From the NCBI GenBank assembly GCA_902626505.1, contig CACOFQ010000004.1, positions 1-64,000 of the forward strand: a DNA stretch of 64,000 bases, given 5' to 3'. The stretch is from an uncultured Marinoscillum sp. (GTDB lineage Bacteria; Bacteroidota; Bacteroidia; Cytophagales; MED-G16). The translations under genes were made by a program, and so were the position numbers. Position 1 is the stretch's first letter, and each line of letters begins with the position of its first letter. Below are positions 26,652 through 35,490 of the stretch, piece after piece. The notes below the pieces were generated by a model that had not been told where the DNA came from, did no database searches, and saw only the letters and a program-made list of their open reading frames with translations.

Positions 26652-27595
26652 TGAGTGATTATTTAAGTAAAGTTCCAACTCTTGATCTTTCCAAATTTTT
26701 ATCAGGAAGTACTGAAGAAAGCAAAGAATTTTCAGATGAATTAGGAACATCATTTAATCAAACTGGATTTGCCATTATTAAAAATCATGGCTTAACTAAA
26801 GAAATAACAAAAAATCTTTATTCTTCGATTCAGACTTTTTTTGAATTAGATGATGAAAAAAAAGTTAAATATTATTTTCCCGAATTATATGGACAAAGAG
26901 GGTATGTAATTAAAGGTCAAGAACATGCAAAGGGAAGTTCTAAAGGAGATCTTAAAGAATTTTTCCATATTGGCAATCCCGTTATATCGAACCCTAAAAA
27001 CATTTGGCCAATTGAAGTAGATAACTTTGAAGATATTGGTACAGAAGCTTTTCTTACTTTAGAAAATATTGGACTTTCCATTCTAGAAGCTATTGCACTT
27101 TTTTTAGATTTAGAGAAAGATTACTTTAAAGATAAAGTCAAAGGAGGAGAGAGTATTATGAGATCAATACATTATTATCCTTTAAATGAGAAAGATGTTA
27201 AAGATGGAGCGGTTAGAGCTGCCGCACATGGCGATATAAACCTTATCACTTTATTAATGGGTGCAAGCGCAGACGGATTAGAAATTTTAACAAAAGATAA
27301 CAAATGGATACCTATAATATCTGAACCAGATCAACTTGTAATTAATGTTGGAGATATGCTTGAGAGATTAACAAATAAAAAGCTTTTATCTACTGTTCAT
27401 CGAGTTGTTAACCCATCAAAAGAAAAACTAAACACTTCAAGATATTCAATTCCATTTTTTATGCATCCAAAACCGGAAATGGATCTCACATGCCTTGAAA
27501 GATGTGTAGACGAAAACAATCCAAAATCATTTGATGATATGACTGCAGGAGAGTTCCTAGAACAAAGACTTAAAGAAATAGGATTAAAAAAATAA
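26651..27595 (+). CDS. 2-oxoglutarate/Fe(II)-dependent dioxygenase (isopenicillin N synthase-like)
   Basis: 314 residues of the plant/fungal-type 2OG oxygenase family. The N-terminal DIOX_N part contains VPTLDLSKF, GFAIIKNHG and YGQRGY. The iron triad is His193-x-Asp195 (AAHGDINLITLL) and His250 (TVHRVV), and R264-Y-S266 binds 2-oxoglutarate. The substrate is unknown; homologues in marine bacteria are annotated only broadly. It ends base-to-base with the converging skp/ompH gene. Confidence 0.92.
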   Translation: MSDYLSKVPTLDLSKFLSGSTEESKEFSDELGTSFNQTGFAIIKNHGLTKEITKNLYSSIQTFFELDDEKKVKYYFPELYGQRGYVIKGQEHAKGSSKGDLKEFFHIGNPVISNPKNIWPIEVDNFEDIGTEAFLTLENIGLSILEAIALFLDLEKDYFKDKVKGGESIMRSIHYYPLNEKDVKDGAVRAAAHGDINLITLLMGASADGLEILTKDNKWIPIISEPDQLVINVGDMLERLTNKKLLSTVHRVVNPSKEKLNTSRYSIPFFMHPKPEMDLTCLERCVDENNPKSFDDMTAGEFLEQRLKEIGLKK

Positions 27596-28126
27596 TTAAT
27601 TATTAGTTGGTGGATCAATTCCTAATTCCGCTAAAACAAGACTTGAAACATCATCAGTCGGTTTAGCATATAATAATACTTCAACCCCTGGAACTCCAGC
27701 ACTGAATATGTGTGTAAAGTTCTCTCTTTCAGCAACAGCATTTATTGCATTGCTTATCTTTTCAAATAAAGGTTTAAATAAATCTTGCTCTTTTTGAGCT
27801 ATAGAAGTTTGTGCTTCAGTTTGGAATTTCTGAATTGATGCTTGTAAGTTCTGAAGTTCTTCTTGTTTATCAGCTCTTATTAGGTCAGTCATAGTTGCAG
27901 CCGTCTTTTGAAAAGCATCTGCCTTACTCTGAAAATCAGTTATTTTAGATTGTAACTGATTTTGTAATTGAGTTCCATAAGCTTGGACTTCACTTTGAAC
28001 TTGTTTCGTTTCAGGAAGGAAACTTAATACGTATTCAACATTAGTATAGCCTATTTTTATTTCTTGTGATAATACATTGGACGTCAAAAATAATAGGCTT
28101 ATTAGTAATATGTTTATTTTTTTCAT
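27596..28126 (-). CDS. OmpH/Skp-family periplasmic chaperone (second copy)
   Basis: 176 residues: a signal peptide ending near VLSQ, then the Skp body KIGYTNVEYVLSFLPETKQ, a long coiled coil (about residues 45-125) forming the tentacles, and a C-terminal strand GVEVLLYAKPTDDVS. Skp trimers hold unfolded outer-membrane proteins. It follows another skp-type gene after 22 bases; both are downstream of bamA. The end abuts the converging dioxygenase stop. Confidence 0.92.
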   Translation of the reverse strand: MKKINILLISLLFLTSNVLSQEIKIGYTNVEYVLSFLPETKQVQSEVQAYGTQLQNQLQSKITDFQSKADAFQKTAATMTDLIRADKQEELQNLQASIQKFQTEAQTSIAQKEQDLFKPLFEKISNAINAVAERENFTHIFSAGVPGVEVLLYAKPTDDVSSLVLAELGIDPPTNN

Positions 28127-28148
28127 ATTTAAAAATTTTAACTCAAAA

Positions 28149-28670
28149 TTATATATTTTTTTCAGTTAGTCCTAAATCTTCAAGAACATAATCTGTATAA
28201 TCATGAACTGGGTTAGTATATAATAAAACTGGCTCAGATGATTTATCAAATATTATTTGTAATCTATTTTTTTTAGCAACTTTTTCTATGGATTCAAAAA
28301 GAATATCTTGAATAGGTTGAATTAGTTCCTTTTTTTTTAAGAAATATAGCCCTTCAAATCCGAATACTTTTTGTTGATAGTCTCTAACTTCTTTCCATTC
28401 TTCATCTAGTTGAATCCTTTTTTCTTCATACATTTCTTTAGTCAATAAAATTTCTTCATTTTTTAAAATAACTTCTTTCTTTTCAACTTCTGTATACATG
28501 TCGCTCACTTCCTTTTCCCATGCTTTTGATAAGTTCTCAATTTCAGATAGTGCATCTTTATACTCTGGCATACTATTTAAGATAAATTCAGAATTAACAT
28601 AACCGAATTTTTGAGAAAAAGATTCTTTCGATATAGTTAAGAAAAAAACACAAATTAATAATCTAATCAT
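28149..28670 (-). CDS. OmpH/Skp-family periplasmic chaperone (first copy)
   Basis: 173 residues with a signal peptide (ending near ESFSQ), the motif KFGYVNSEFILNSMPEYKDAL, a charged coiled coil rich in Glu and Lys, and a C-terminal PVLLYTNPVHDYTDYVL. Its ATG overlaps the bamA stop (ATGA). Tandem unequal Skp copies after bamA are usual in Bacteroidota and may form distinct trimers or divide clients. Confidence 0.92.
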   Translation of the reverse strand: MIRLLICVFFLTISKESFSQKFGYVNSEFILNSMPEYKDALSEIENLSKAWEKEVSDMYTEVEKKEVILKNEEILLTKEMYEEKRIQLDEEWKEVRDYQQKVFGFEGLYFLKKKELIQPIQDILFESIEKVAKKNRLQIIFDKSSEPVLLYTNPVHDYTDYVLEDLGLTEKNI

Positions 28671-31417
28671 CTTAGCTGTTGACCAATTGAAAAATGAAAC
28701 TGCGGGCCTGATCTATTTGGTTGTCCTGGTAATTTATCAAAGCCATAACCCCAATCTATACCAAGTAATCCGAAGGCAGGCATAAATATTCTAACTCCTA
28801 AACCTGCAGATCTATATAAATCGAAAGGATTGAAATCTTTTTGTGAATTCCAATTATTCCCTGCCTCAACAAATGTGAGACCAAATATAGTAGCGTTTGG
28901 ATTTAATGATATAGGATGCCTTAACTCAAAAACAAATTTATTGTAAATTGTTCCACCTCTTATATTTCTTTCTAAGTCAAACGGAACTAATGAGTTATTT
29001 TCATAACCTCTTAATGCAATTCTTTCAGTCCCAAGCAAAAAATTACTATATGATCCTGAAAGTCCGTCACCTCCCAAATAAAATCTTTCAAAAGGACCAA
29101 TCTTTTTTTCATCACCAAATGCCCCAATATATCCAAAATGAGCCCTTGATTCTAAAACTAAATCTCCTATAATTTTAGTATAAAATTTTGTATCTATCAT
29201 CCATTTATGATATTCTGCCCATTTATATTTTTCCTGAGGTTCAGCTGTTTCATAATTTATATTATTCCATTTTGAATAAGGAGGAGTTATAGCTAAGTCT
29301 AACGAAAACATTGAACCACTTCTTGGGAACATTGGGTTATCTACGCTATTTCTAGAAATATTTGTTTTGAATGCAATTGTATTTGTAATACCAGTATCAA
29401 ACCCAAGTGATTGACCAAAATTAAATAAGTCATAATTATAATATAAAAGAGAGTTTGATATTACAAAAAAGTCATCCGGCCATACAACCCTTCTGCCTAG
29501 ACCTATTGTAACTGCATGAACTTTCATTGACCCTATAATTTTGCTATCCTTAGAAGACTGTCCACCATAACCATATCCACCATATCCACCATATCCACCA
29601 TATCCACCGTATCCACCGTATCCACCATATCCACCGTAAGGATTATATCTTCCAGAGCCAAAAAAATCAAGCATTCTATTCACTGAATAGCTGTAGTTAA
29701 TACTAAAATTATTTGGTTTTCTTCCTCCTAACCATGGTTCAGCAAAAGTGAAGGAATAAGTTTGAAATTGTCTTCCGTTAGCTTGCACTCTAACTGAAAG
29801 TTTTTGGCCATCACCAACTGGCAATGGTCTCCATTTACTAAAATCTTTAATATTTTTTACAGAAAAATTACTGAAACTTAAACCAACTGTACCAACAAAT
29901 CCAAAATAACCGCCCCAGCCTCCTGATAATTCAACCTGATCACTTGGTTTTTCTGTTAATTCCCATGTAATATCTACAGTCTCATTTTGAGGGTTAGGAA
30001 TAGGTATTGGATTAATACTTTCAGGGTCAAAATAACCGAGTTGTGAAAGCTCTCTTTGAGTTCTAATTAGTTCTGAACGATTATATTTTTGACCAGGAAT
30101 AGTTCTTAGCTCTCTTCTAATTACGTGGTCACTTGTTCTATCATTACCCTTAATTAATATTTTATTAATTGTGGCTTGGGCTCCTTCATATACTCTCATC
30201 TCTATATCAACAGAATCTCCAACAATTCCAATTTCAATAGGTTGTATATTTGAAAAAAGATAACCATTATCTTGGTAAAGAGAGGATACATCAGATCCTT
30301 TTGGATTATATGTTATTTTTTTTTCAAGAGTTTCAGTATCATAAATATCACCCTTATTAATTGCAAGAACCTCATTTAACACCTGCTCATCATAAATATA
30401 ATTTCCTGTCCAATCTATATTTCTAAAAAAGTATTGATTTCCTGGTTCTAGGCTAATATTAAGATCAATATAATCACCTTCTCTTGAAATTTTTTCATCA
30501 ATTAATTTTATGTCTCTATAACCTTTTGATTGGTAAAATAAAATTAAATTTTCCTTGTCATTTTCTAACTCTGAAATAATGAATTTACTTGATTTTAATA
30601 AATTTATTTTTGCATTATCAGTTATAAAATTAATTAGATCATCCAATTTGATTCCATTTTTTTGTCCAAATAGATTTTTTGGTTTTAGTAATTGTGTAGA
30701 CCTTTTAAATAACTCTTTAAATAAAGGTACCCTTACTCTTTCTCCAGATTTTTTTAGTTTACCTTTCAACTTAGCATCTGAAAACCTTAGGTTCCCTTCA
30801 AAATTTATATTATTAATTTTTACTTTTTTGTTTTTTTCAACACCTATATCAAGTTTTATACTATTAGCGACAATAGTATCTAATTCCTGTTTAATATTTA
30901 CTTGCGTATTGAAAAATCCTTTTTTCTTAAAATAGTTTTCTATAGTATTTTGAGTGTTTTTTATTACAGCATCGGTTACAATTCTTCCTCTTATTAAATT
31001 AATTTTTTCAGTTAGTTCTGATTTTTGGGTTCTTCCTACTCCCTTAATTTCAAATGTACTTAGTCGTGGCCTTTCTTTTAGAACAATTGATAAATATATT
31101 TTTTCTCCTTCAATTTTGTTTACTAAAATTTTAATGTCACCAATTATACCTTGTTTCCATAGTTTTTTTATTGCCCCAGAAATAGATTCACCAGGTATAG
31201 TAACATTATCTCCAACCTTGATACCAGCGAGAGATTTCAACGCAACTTCATCTAAATATTTTTCTCCCTCAACATTGATTTCTGCTACCTCATATGTTTT
31301 TGGGTTTGAATAGCTTATTGCAATTTGCTGTTCGTTATTAAGATTATATCTAATTTGAGATAAAGAGATATGACTTATAAATATCAAAATGAATAATAAA
31401 AAAATATTGTTTTTCAT
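28667..31417 (-). CDS. bamA: Outer membrane protein assembly factor BamA
   Basis: 916 residues from the ATG at 31417, chosen because a signal peptide follows (FLLFILIFISHISLSQ). Several POTRA repeats fill the first half (AEINVEGEKYLDEVALKSL, FEIKGVGRTQKS, INNINFEGNLRFSD, FRNIDWTGNYIYDE, INKILIKGNDRTSDHVIRREL). The C-terminal Omp85 barrel follows, with LRGY-type loop 6 (IALRGYENN) and a terminal aromatic-rich strand. Near residues 593-616 a loop carries seven or more Gly-Gly-Tyr repeats. BamA inserts beta-barrel proteins into the outer membrane. Confidence 0.95.
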   Translation of the reverse strand: MKNNIFLLFILIFISHISLSQIRYNLNNEQQIAISYSNPKTYEVAEINVEGEKYLDEVALKSLAGIKVGDNVTIPGESISGAIKKLWKQGIIGDIKILVNKIEGEKIYLSIVLKERPRLSTFEIKGVGRTQKSELTEKINLIRGRIVTDAVIKNTQNTIENYFKKKGFFNTQVNIKQELDTIVANSIKLDIGVEKNKKVKINNINFEGNLRFSDAKLKGKLKKSGERVRVPLFKELFKRSTQLLKPKNLFGQKNGIKLDDLINFITDNAKINLLKSSKFIISELENDKENLILFYQSKGYRDIKLIDEKISREGDYIDLNISLEPGNQYFFRNIDWTGNYIYDEQVLNEVLAINKGDIYDTETLEKKITYNPKGSDVSSLYQDNGYLFSNIQPIEIGIVGDSVDIEMRVYEGAQATINKILIKGNDRTSDHVIRRELRTIPGQKYNRSELIRTQRELSQLGYFDPESINPIPIPNPQNETVDITWELTEKPSDQVELSGGWGGYFGFVGTVGLSFSNFSVKNIKDFSKWRPLPVGDGQKLSVRVQANGRQFQTYSFTFAEPWLGGRKPNNFSINYSYSVNRMLDFFGSGRYNPYGGYGGYGGYGGYGGYGGYGGYGYGGQSSKDSKIIGSMKVHAVTIGLGRRVVWPDDFFVISNSLLYYNYDLFNFGQSLGFDTGITNTIAFKTNISRNSVDNPMFPRSGSMFSLDLAITPPYSKWNNINYETAEPQEKYKWAEYHKWMIDTKFYTKIIGDLVLESRAHFGYIGAFGDEKKIGPFERFYLGGDGLSGSYSNFLLGTERIALRGYENNSLVPFDLERNIRGGTIYNKFVFELRHPISLNPNATIFGLTFVEAGNNWNSQKDFNPFDLYRSAGLGVRIFMPAFGLLGIDWGYGFDKLPGQPNRSGPQFHFSIGQQLR
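29571..29640. repeat. 9-bp tandem repeat encoding (Gly-Gly-Tyr)n inside bamA
   Basis: On the plus strand the unit CCACCATAT (or ...GTAT) repeats about seven times with only third-base changes. It codes for Gly-Gly-Tyr on the minus strand. It sits in frame in the early part of the BamA barrel, so repeat number can change by slippage without breaking the frame. Confidence 0.9.
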
Positions 31418-31421
31418 CTTA

Positions 31422-32126
31422 TTATATTTCCCCAAACCTTCTATTTCTTTTTTTAAACTCGAAAATAGCACTATTTAATTCTTTTTTATCAAAATCTGGC
31501 CATAAAATATTAGTAAAATACAATTCAGAATAAGCGGCTTGCCATAAATAAAAATTGCTAATTCTTTCTTCACCACTTGTTCTTATTATAAGTTCTGGAT
31601 CTGGAATGTTATATGTAGAAAGATATTTTTCAAAAGTTTTTTCGTTAAAATTTTCTAAATCTATTTTATTGTATGATGATATTACCTTTTTCGTTGCATT
31701 TAATATATCCCACTTTCCTGAATAATTTATAGCTATAATTAAGTTTAAACCATTATTTTTTATTGTTTTATCTTTTGCTAATTGAATACTTTCTCTAGTT
31801 TTTTTTGGTAATGCTGATAAATCACCAACAGTTGAAAATTTGATGTTTTGACTAATTAGACTATTTAATTCATCTTTTATTACATTATTTAATAGGCTCA
31901 TCAGTGCTTTTACCTCAAGTTTTGGTCTATTCCAATTTTCTGTTGAAAATGCAAATAATGAAAGGTATTTTATGTGTTTTTCAATACAAAATTCAATACT
32001 TTCCCTAACACTATTCCTTGCTTTAATATGCCCATTTATACGATTTTTATTTCTTTTTTTTGCCCACCTTCCATTACCATCCATTATAATAGCAATATGT
32101 TTTGGAATATCAGTTTTTTTATTCAT
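31422..32126 (-). CDS. uppS: Isoprenyl transferase (undecaprenyl diphosphate synthase)
   Basis: 234 residues. Conserved cis-prenyltransferase regions are visible: HIAIIMDGNGRWAKKR (catalytic Asp and pyrophosphate-binding Arg), FAFSTENWNRP, and the C-terminal RTSGEERISNFYLWQAAYSELYF. It makes the C55 lipid carrier for peptidoglycan and other surface glycans. It sits immediately before bamA with a 4-base gap and after the DUF6089 gene with a 9-base gap, linking cell-wall lipid and outer-membrane genes. Confidence 0.96.
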   Translation of the reverse strand: MNKKTDIPKHIAIIMDGNGRWAKKRNKNRINGHIKARNSVRESIEFCIEKHIKYLSLFAFSTENWNRPKLEVKALMSLLNNVIKDELNSLISQNIKFSTVGDLSALPKKTRESIQLAKDKTIKNNGLNLIIAINYSGKWDILNATKKVISSYNKIDLENFNEKTFEKYLSTYNIPDPELIIRTSGEERISNFYLWQAAYSELYFTNILWPDFDKKELNSAIFEFKKRNRRFGEI

Positions 32127-32135
32127 TGTGCAAAG

Positions 32136-32870
32136 TTAATATATACTATTATATGGTGCAGAATCCTTTGGGCATGGAATTTTATAGAATATGTAGCTTA
32201 AACTAATTCCTGTAAAGTAATAGAAGTCATTATTATTGCCGCTTGAGTACTGATAGTTCTTTTGACTATTATTAAAATCCAAGCCAGTAATATTATCTAT
32301 GTTTTTTGTATTTGCTCCAGTCACATAGTCAATTTGATCATAGAATGTTTTTTTAATTTCAAACTCTATTGTTAAAGAAAATTGTTTTTTAATTAAATAT
32401 TTAAAACCAAGTCCAAACGGAATGTTTACAAAAAGCTTTTTATTTTTTCCAATTACATTATCTCTGCTTTTTGTATTTCTAAGTATCGTTCCACCTATTC
32501 CAAAAAATAAATAAGGTGTAAAATTCTCCTTTTCTACTTCATCAAAGTAATTGAGAAAATTATATTCATTTTTAAATGATATTTCAGAGAATTTACTTTC
32601 AAACCACATATTTCTATTTTTTGAGAGTTCATCACCGATTTTATCACTACCATTTAGCTTCCCTTTTTTATATGAAATTTTGATAGAATGATGAGAGCTT
32701 ATGTTGAATCTATTAAATATTTCAAATCCCGGTGCGGCATTAGATAAAGAATATCCTCTTTTTAAGTCTCCCGAGTATGAATTTAGCCCTAAACTAAAAC
32801 CTGGCTCTAAAAATTGAGAATAACAATTAAAGGCCAATAAATTAAGAAATAATATTTTAATCCAATTCAT
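32136..32870 (-). CDS. DUF6089-type outer-membrane beta-barrel protein
   Basis: 244 residues with a signal peptide (ending near CYSQ), then FLEPGFSLGLNSYSGDLKRGY, which matches the opening strand of DUF6089 proteins found in front of uppS in Bacteroidota. Alternating hydrophobic strands (HHSIKISYKKGKLNG, YLFFGIGGTIL, FFYYFTGISLSYIF) suggest an eight-stranded barrel. The protein ends in CPKDSAPYNS rather than the usual C-terminal aromatic strand. Function unknown; operon position suggests envelope assembly or integrity. Confidence 0.8.
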   Translation of the reverse strand: MNWIKILFLNLLAFNCYSQFLEPGFSLGLNSYSGDLKRGYSLSNAAPGFEIFNRFNISSHHSIKISYKKGKLNGSDKIGDELSKNRNMWFESKFSEISFKNEYNFLNYFDEVEKENFTPYLFFGIGGTILRNTKSRDNVIGKNKKLFVNIPFGLGFKYLIKKQFSLTIEFEIKKTFYDQIDYVTGANTKNIDNITGLDFNNSQKNYQYSSGNNNDFYYFTGISLSYIFYKIPCPKDSAPYNSIY

Positions 32871-32903
32871 GATCTTGTTAACGAAAAAAAAAATAAAATC
32901 TTA

Positions 32904-33758
32904 TTAATTTCTTATATCAAACCCCCAGTTTAGTTTTTTTCTTAAAGTTTCAAAAAAATCAAAATTATTGGGTTGAATAAGATTAATATTAAAATTTGAT
33001 TTTTTAATTATAAACTCTTGTTCGCCTCTAAAAGTATAAGATCTTGAATCCATTGATACTAAAAAATTATATTTCTGTTTTTCTATTATAAGTTTAATTT
33101 TTGCACTGTCTGGTATTATAATACTTCTAAGGCTCAGGTTATGCGGGCTTATAGGTGTAATTAGTAAGTTTTTAGCTTTAGGAGTTAGTATAGGCCCTCC
33201 ACAGGAGAGGGAGTATCCTGTTGATCCAGTTGGTGTAGATATGATTAATCCGTCAGACCAATATGTACATATGAATTGGTTATCAACATAACAATGAATT
33301 TTTATCATTGAAGAGGAATCTTTTTTCACAACAGAAATCTCATTTAGGGCAAAATTTTTATTTATGTTTTCATTTACTGGTAACAAAGAAACAAGTGACT
33401 TCTTCTCTAGTGTATAATTATTGTTTTGGATATCATCAATTATTTTTTCAAACACATCATATACATCGAAAGATAAAAACCCTAGTTTTCCTACATTAAC
33501 TCCTAGAATTTTTATGTTTTTTCTTCCAATACTGGTTACTGTGTTTAATAGAGTTCCATCTCCACCAAAACTTATAATAAAATCAAATTTTGAAATATTA
33601 TTTTCACTATATAATTTAATTTTAGAGTCAGTAAAGGTTTTAGAAAGTTCCTCTGAAATATAGACTTTAAACTTTTTTTCTTTTAATAAGGCGATTAGTG
33701 AGCTTAAAATTTTCTTTTTTTCTCCTCTAATATTAATTCCATTGATTCCGACTATCAT
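32904..33758 (-). CDS. nadK: NAD kinase
   Basis: 284 residues. The GGDGTLLN motif (catalytic Asp and nucleotide binding), LGVNVGKLGFLS, and the TPTGSTGYSLSCGGPI block are all intact, followed by PISPHNLSLRSIII. It phosphorylates NAD+ to NADP+. It is the fourth gene of the yqeY-to-skp operon; its ATG shares one base with the upstream hydrolase stop region. Confidence 0.97.
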   Translation of the reverse strand: MIVGINGINIRGEKKKILSSLIALLKEKKFKVYISEELSKTFTDSKIKLYSENNISKFDFIISFGGDGTLLNTVTSIGRKNIKILGVNVGKLGFLSFDVYDVFEKIIDDIQNNNYTLEKKSLVSLLPVNENINKNFALNEISVVKKDSSSMIKIHCYVDNQFICTYWSDGLIISTPTGSTGYSLSCGGPILTPKAKNLLITPISPHNLSLRSIIIPDSAKIKLIIEKQKYNFLVSMDSRSYTFRGEQEFIIKKSNFNINLIQPNNFDFFETLRKKLNWGFDIRN

Positions 33759-34495
33759 TAACTGTTTTTTATAAATGGTTTAATTAATTCATTGAATTTT
33801 TTTGGACTTTCCATCATTGGAGCGTGGCAGCATTTATCGATGAACTCTAATTTAGATTTAGGGATTAATTTATTAAATTGATGAGCAACTGCAGGGGGTG
33901 TAATAGTATCATTTAATCCCCAGACTAATAGAGTTGGACAATTTATTTTATATAGTTTTTTAGCTAGATTATTTCTTTGAGCTGATCTGGCTATTGTAAT
34001 AATGTTTAAACATTTATTATTATCATTAAGTGTATCAAAAACATCATCTATATACTTTTTGCTTAAAATATTAGGATTATAAAATGTGTGATTAACTCTG
34101 TCATTTATATAATTATAATCTCCTCTTTTTGGAAAAGTTCCTCCAAATGAATTTTCGTATAGACCAGAGCTTCCTGTCAAAATTAATTTACTAACTTTTT
34201 TTGGGTTTAATATTGTATAAATAAGTCCAATGTGACCACCTAAAGAATTTCCAATAAGAATAAAGTTATTTAGTTTCATTTTATTAATAAACTTTTCTAC
34301 ATACTTAGTTAATGACTCTAGGTTAGCTTCTTTAACGTCAACCTCTGTTAATGGAATTTTTGGAATTATCACTCTGTGTGTTTTTGAAAATTCATTAATT
34401 ACAGTTTTCCAATTACTTAAAGCACCAAATAATCCATGTAATAAAATAATAGGATCACCTTTACCTTTTTCTATATGATGTTTGTTATCTGTCAT
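33758..34495 (-). CDS. Alpha/beta hydrolase
   Basis: 245 residues with the standard fold: HGLFGALSNW oxyanion loop, nucleophile elbow GNSLGGH, acid in WGLNDTITPP, and the histidine in CCHAPMMESP. No signal peptide is seen, so it should be cytoplasmic. The substrate is unknown; similar genes beside nadK/cvpA are common in flavobacteria. One base separates it from the upstream cvpA-like gene. Confidence 0.85.
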   Translation of the reverse strand: MTDNKHHIEKGKGDPIILLHGLFGALSNWKTVINEFSKTHRVIIPKIPLTEVDVKEANLESLTKYVEKFINKMKLNNFILIGNSLGGHIGLIYTILNPKKVSKLILTGSSGLYENSFGGTFPKRGDYNYINDRVNHTFYNPNILSKKYIDDVFDTLNDNNKCLNIITIARSAQRNNLAKKLYKINCPTLLVWGLNDTITPPAVAHQFNKLIPKSKLEFIDKCCHAPMMESPKKFNELIKPFIKNS

Positions 34496-35026
34496 TTATG
34501 TAGTTAATTTTTTATTTTCATCATTCTCTAAAATAAATTCCAAAGACGGAAAAAAATCAATAAAGTAAGCAAAAGTATTTGGAGCTAAATCAAAAAGATA
34601 AAAACTAATAAATGATTCTTTAATCTCTTTTTCTAATATATTAACGTCAAAATATTGAAAAATATTTATAATAAAACTAATAAATAAGGCTGTTGTAATA
34701 AACCCAAAAAATGCCCCTGATATATCATCAATAATTCCAATAAGAGTCATATCTAAAACATATTTTATGCCCTTTGTAATTTTTTGAATAAAAAAAGAGG
34801 AAATAAAAAAAGTAATTACTACAGAAGAAAACCCTAAAATTAACTTTTCCGTGCTTGGAAAAAATTCAAATAAAAAATTCGATAGAATATAAGAATAATT
34901 TAAAGAAATAATAATACTGAGGAATATAGAAATAAAGCCAATTAAACTAACCATAAACCCTTTTCTAAAACCTTTATAGGAAAAATATATTAATAAGAAT
35001 CCAAAAAATATATCAATGAAATTCAA
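34496..35026 (-). CDS. CvpA-family membrane protein
   Basis: 176 residues and four membrane helices. The N-terminus FIDIFFGFLLIYFSYKGFRKGF and the later GIIDDISGAFFGF block are characteristic of CvpA. Members are linked to colicin V production and, more generally, envelope homeostasis, but the biochemical role is not settled. The ATG overlaps the yqeY stop by 4 bases. Confidence 0.88.
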   Translation of the reverse strand: MNFIDIFFGFLLIYFSYKGFRKGFMVSLIGFISIFLSIIISLNYSYILSNFLFEFFPSTEKLILGFSSVVITFFISSFFIQKITKGIKYVLDMTLIGIIDDISGAFFGFITTALFISFIINIFQYFDVNILEKEIKESFISFYLFDLAPNTFAYFIDFFPSLEFILENDENKKLTT

Positions 35027-35460
35027 CTTAATTTTTCTTTTATTCTTGATGCTATTCTGGAATTCTCAACTTTACCTGACAATTTTTTTGTTGCTATGCC
35101 CATTACTTTTCCCATATCTTTTATGCTTTCAGCCCCAACACTTTTTATAATAATATCTAATTCTGAGTCTAGTTCGTTGTCATTAATTTGATCAGGAAGA
35201 AACTCTTGAATAATATTAATTTCCGATTCTTCTATTTTAGCTAGATCTGGTCTCTTTTGTTCTTTATAGAGAGTTAAAGAGTCTTTTCTTTGCTTAATTA
35301 ATTTCATTAAAATTTGAATTTCATTAATTGACCCTTCTTTTCCATTCTTTTCTTCTAATAGAATTGCAGATTTAATTGCTCTTAGTGCTGTTAATCTATC
35401 CTTATCTTTATTAAGCATAGATTCTTTTATTTGATTATCTATTGTATTTTTGAGTTCCAT
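35023..35460 (-). CDS. GatB/YqeY-domain protein
   Basis: 145 residues, the standard length for YqeY. Recognisable stretches are LTALRAIKSAILLEE, QRKDSLTLYKEQKRPDLA, and IQEFLPDQINDNEL, with a C-terminal KDMGKVMG and KLSGKVENSRIASRIKEKL. The fold is shared with the tRNA-contacting tail of GatB. The function of the stand-alone protein is uncertain. It is the first gene of the nine-gene minus-strand operon down to 27596. Confidence 0.93.
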   Translation of the reverse strand: MELKNTIDNQIKESMLNKDKDRLTALRAIKSAILLEEKNGKEGSINEIQILMKLIKQRKDSLTLYKEQKRPDLAKIEESEINIIQEFLPDQINDNELDSELDIIIKSVGAESIKDMGKVMGIATKKLSGKVENSRIASRIKEKLS

Positions 35461-35467
35461 TTTTTAA

Positions 35468-35475
35468 CAAAGTTA
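35468..35475 (-). promoter_or_regulatory. Putative -7 promoter box for the yqeY-to-skp operon
   Basis: TAACTTTG on the minus strand fits TAnnTTTG and ends 7 bases before the yqeY ATG at 35460. Transcription would start at or within a base or two of the start codon. Confidence 0.5.
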
Positions 35476-35490
35476 TTAAATACTACTTTA

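Noticed and set aside
27591..27604. Palindrome AATAATTAATTATT as a bidirectional terminator between converging genes
   Set aside because: Pure A/T palindromes of this length are expected by chance here; the stem would be very weak.
29571..29640. CRISPR-like or VNTR array
   Set aside because: The repeat unit is 9 bp with no spacers and is in frame within bamA as Gly-Gly-Tyr codons.
30555..31313. Two frames of 126 and 119 residues antisense to bamA
   Set aside because: Low-complexity Phe/Ser/Leu translations opposite a well-supported gene; no homology features.
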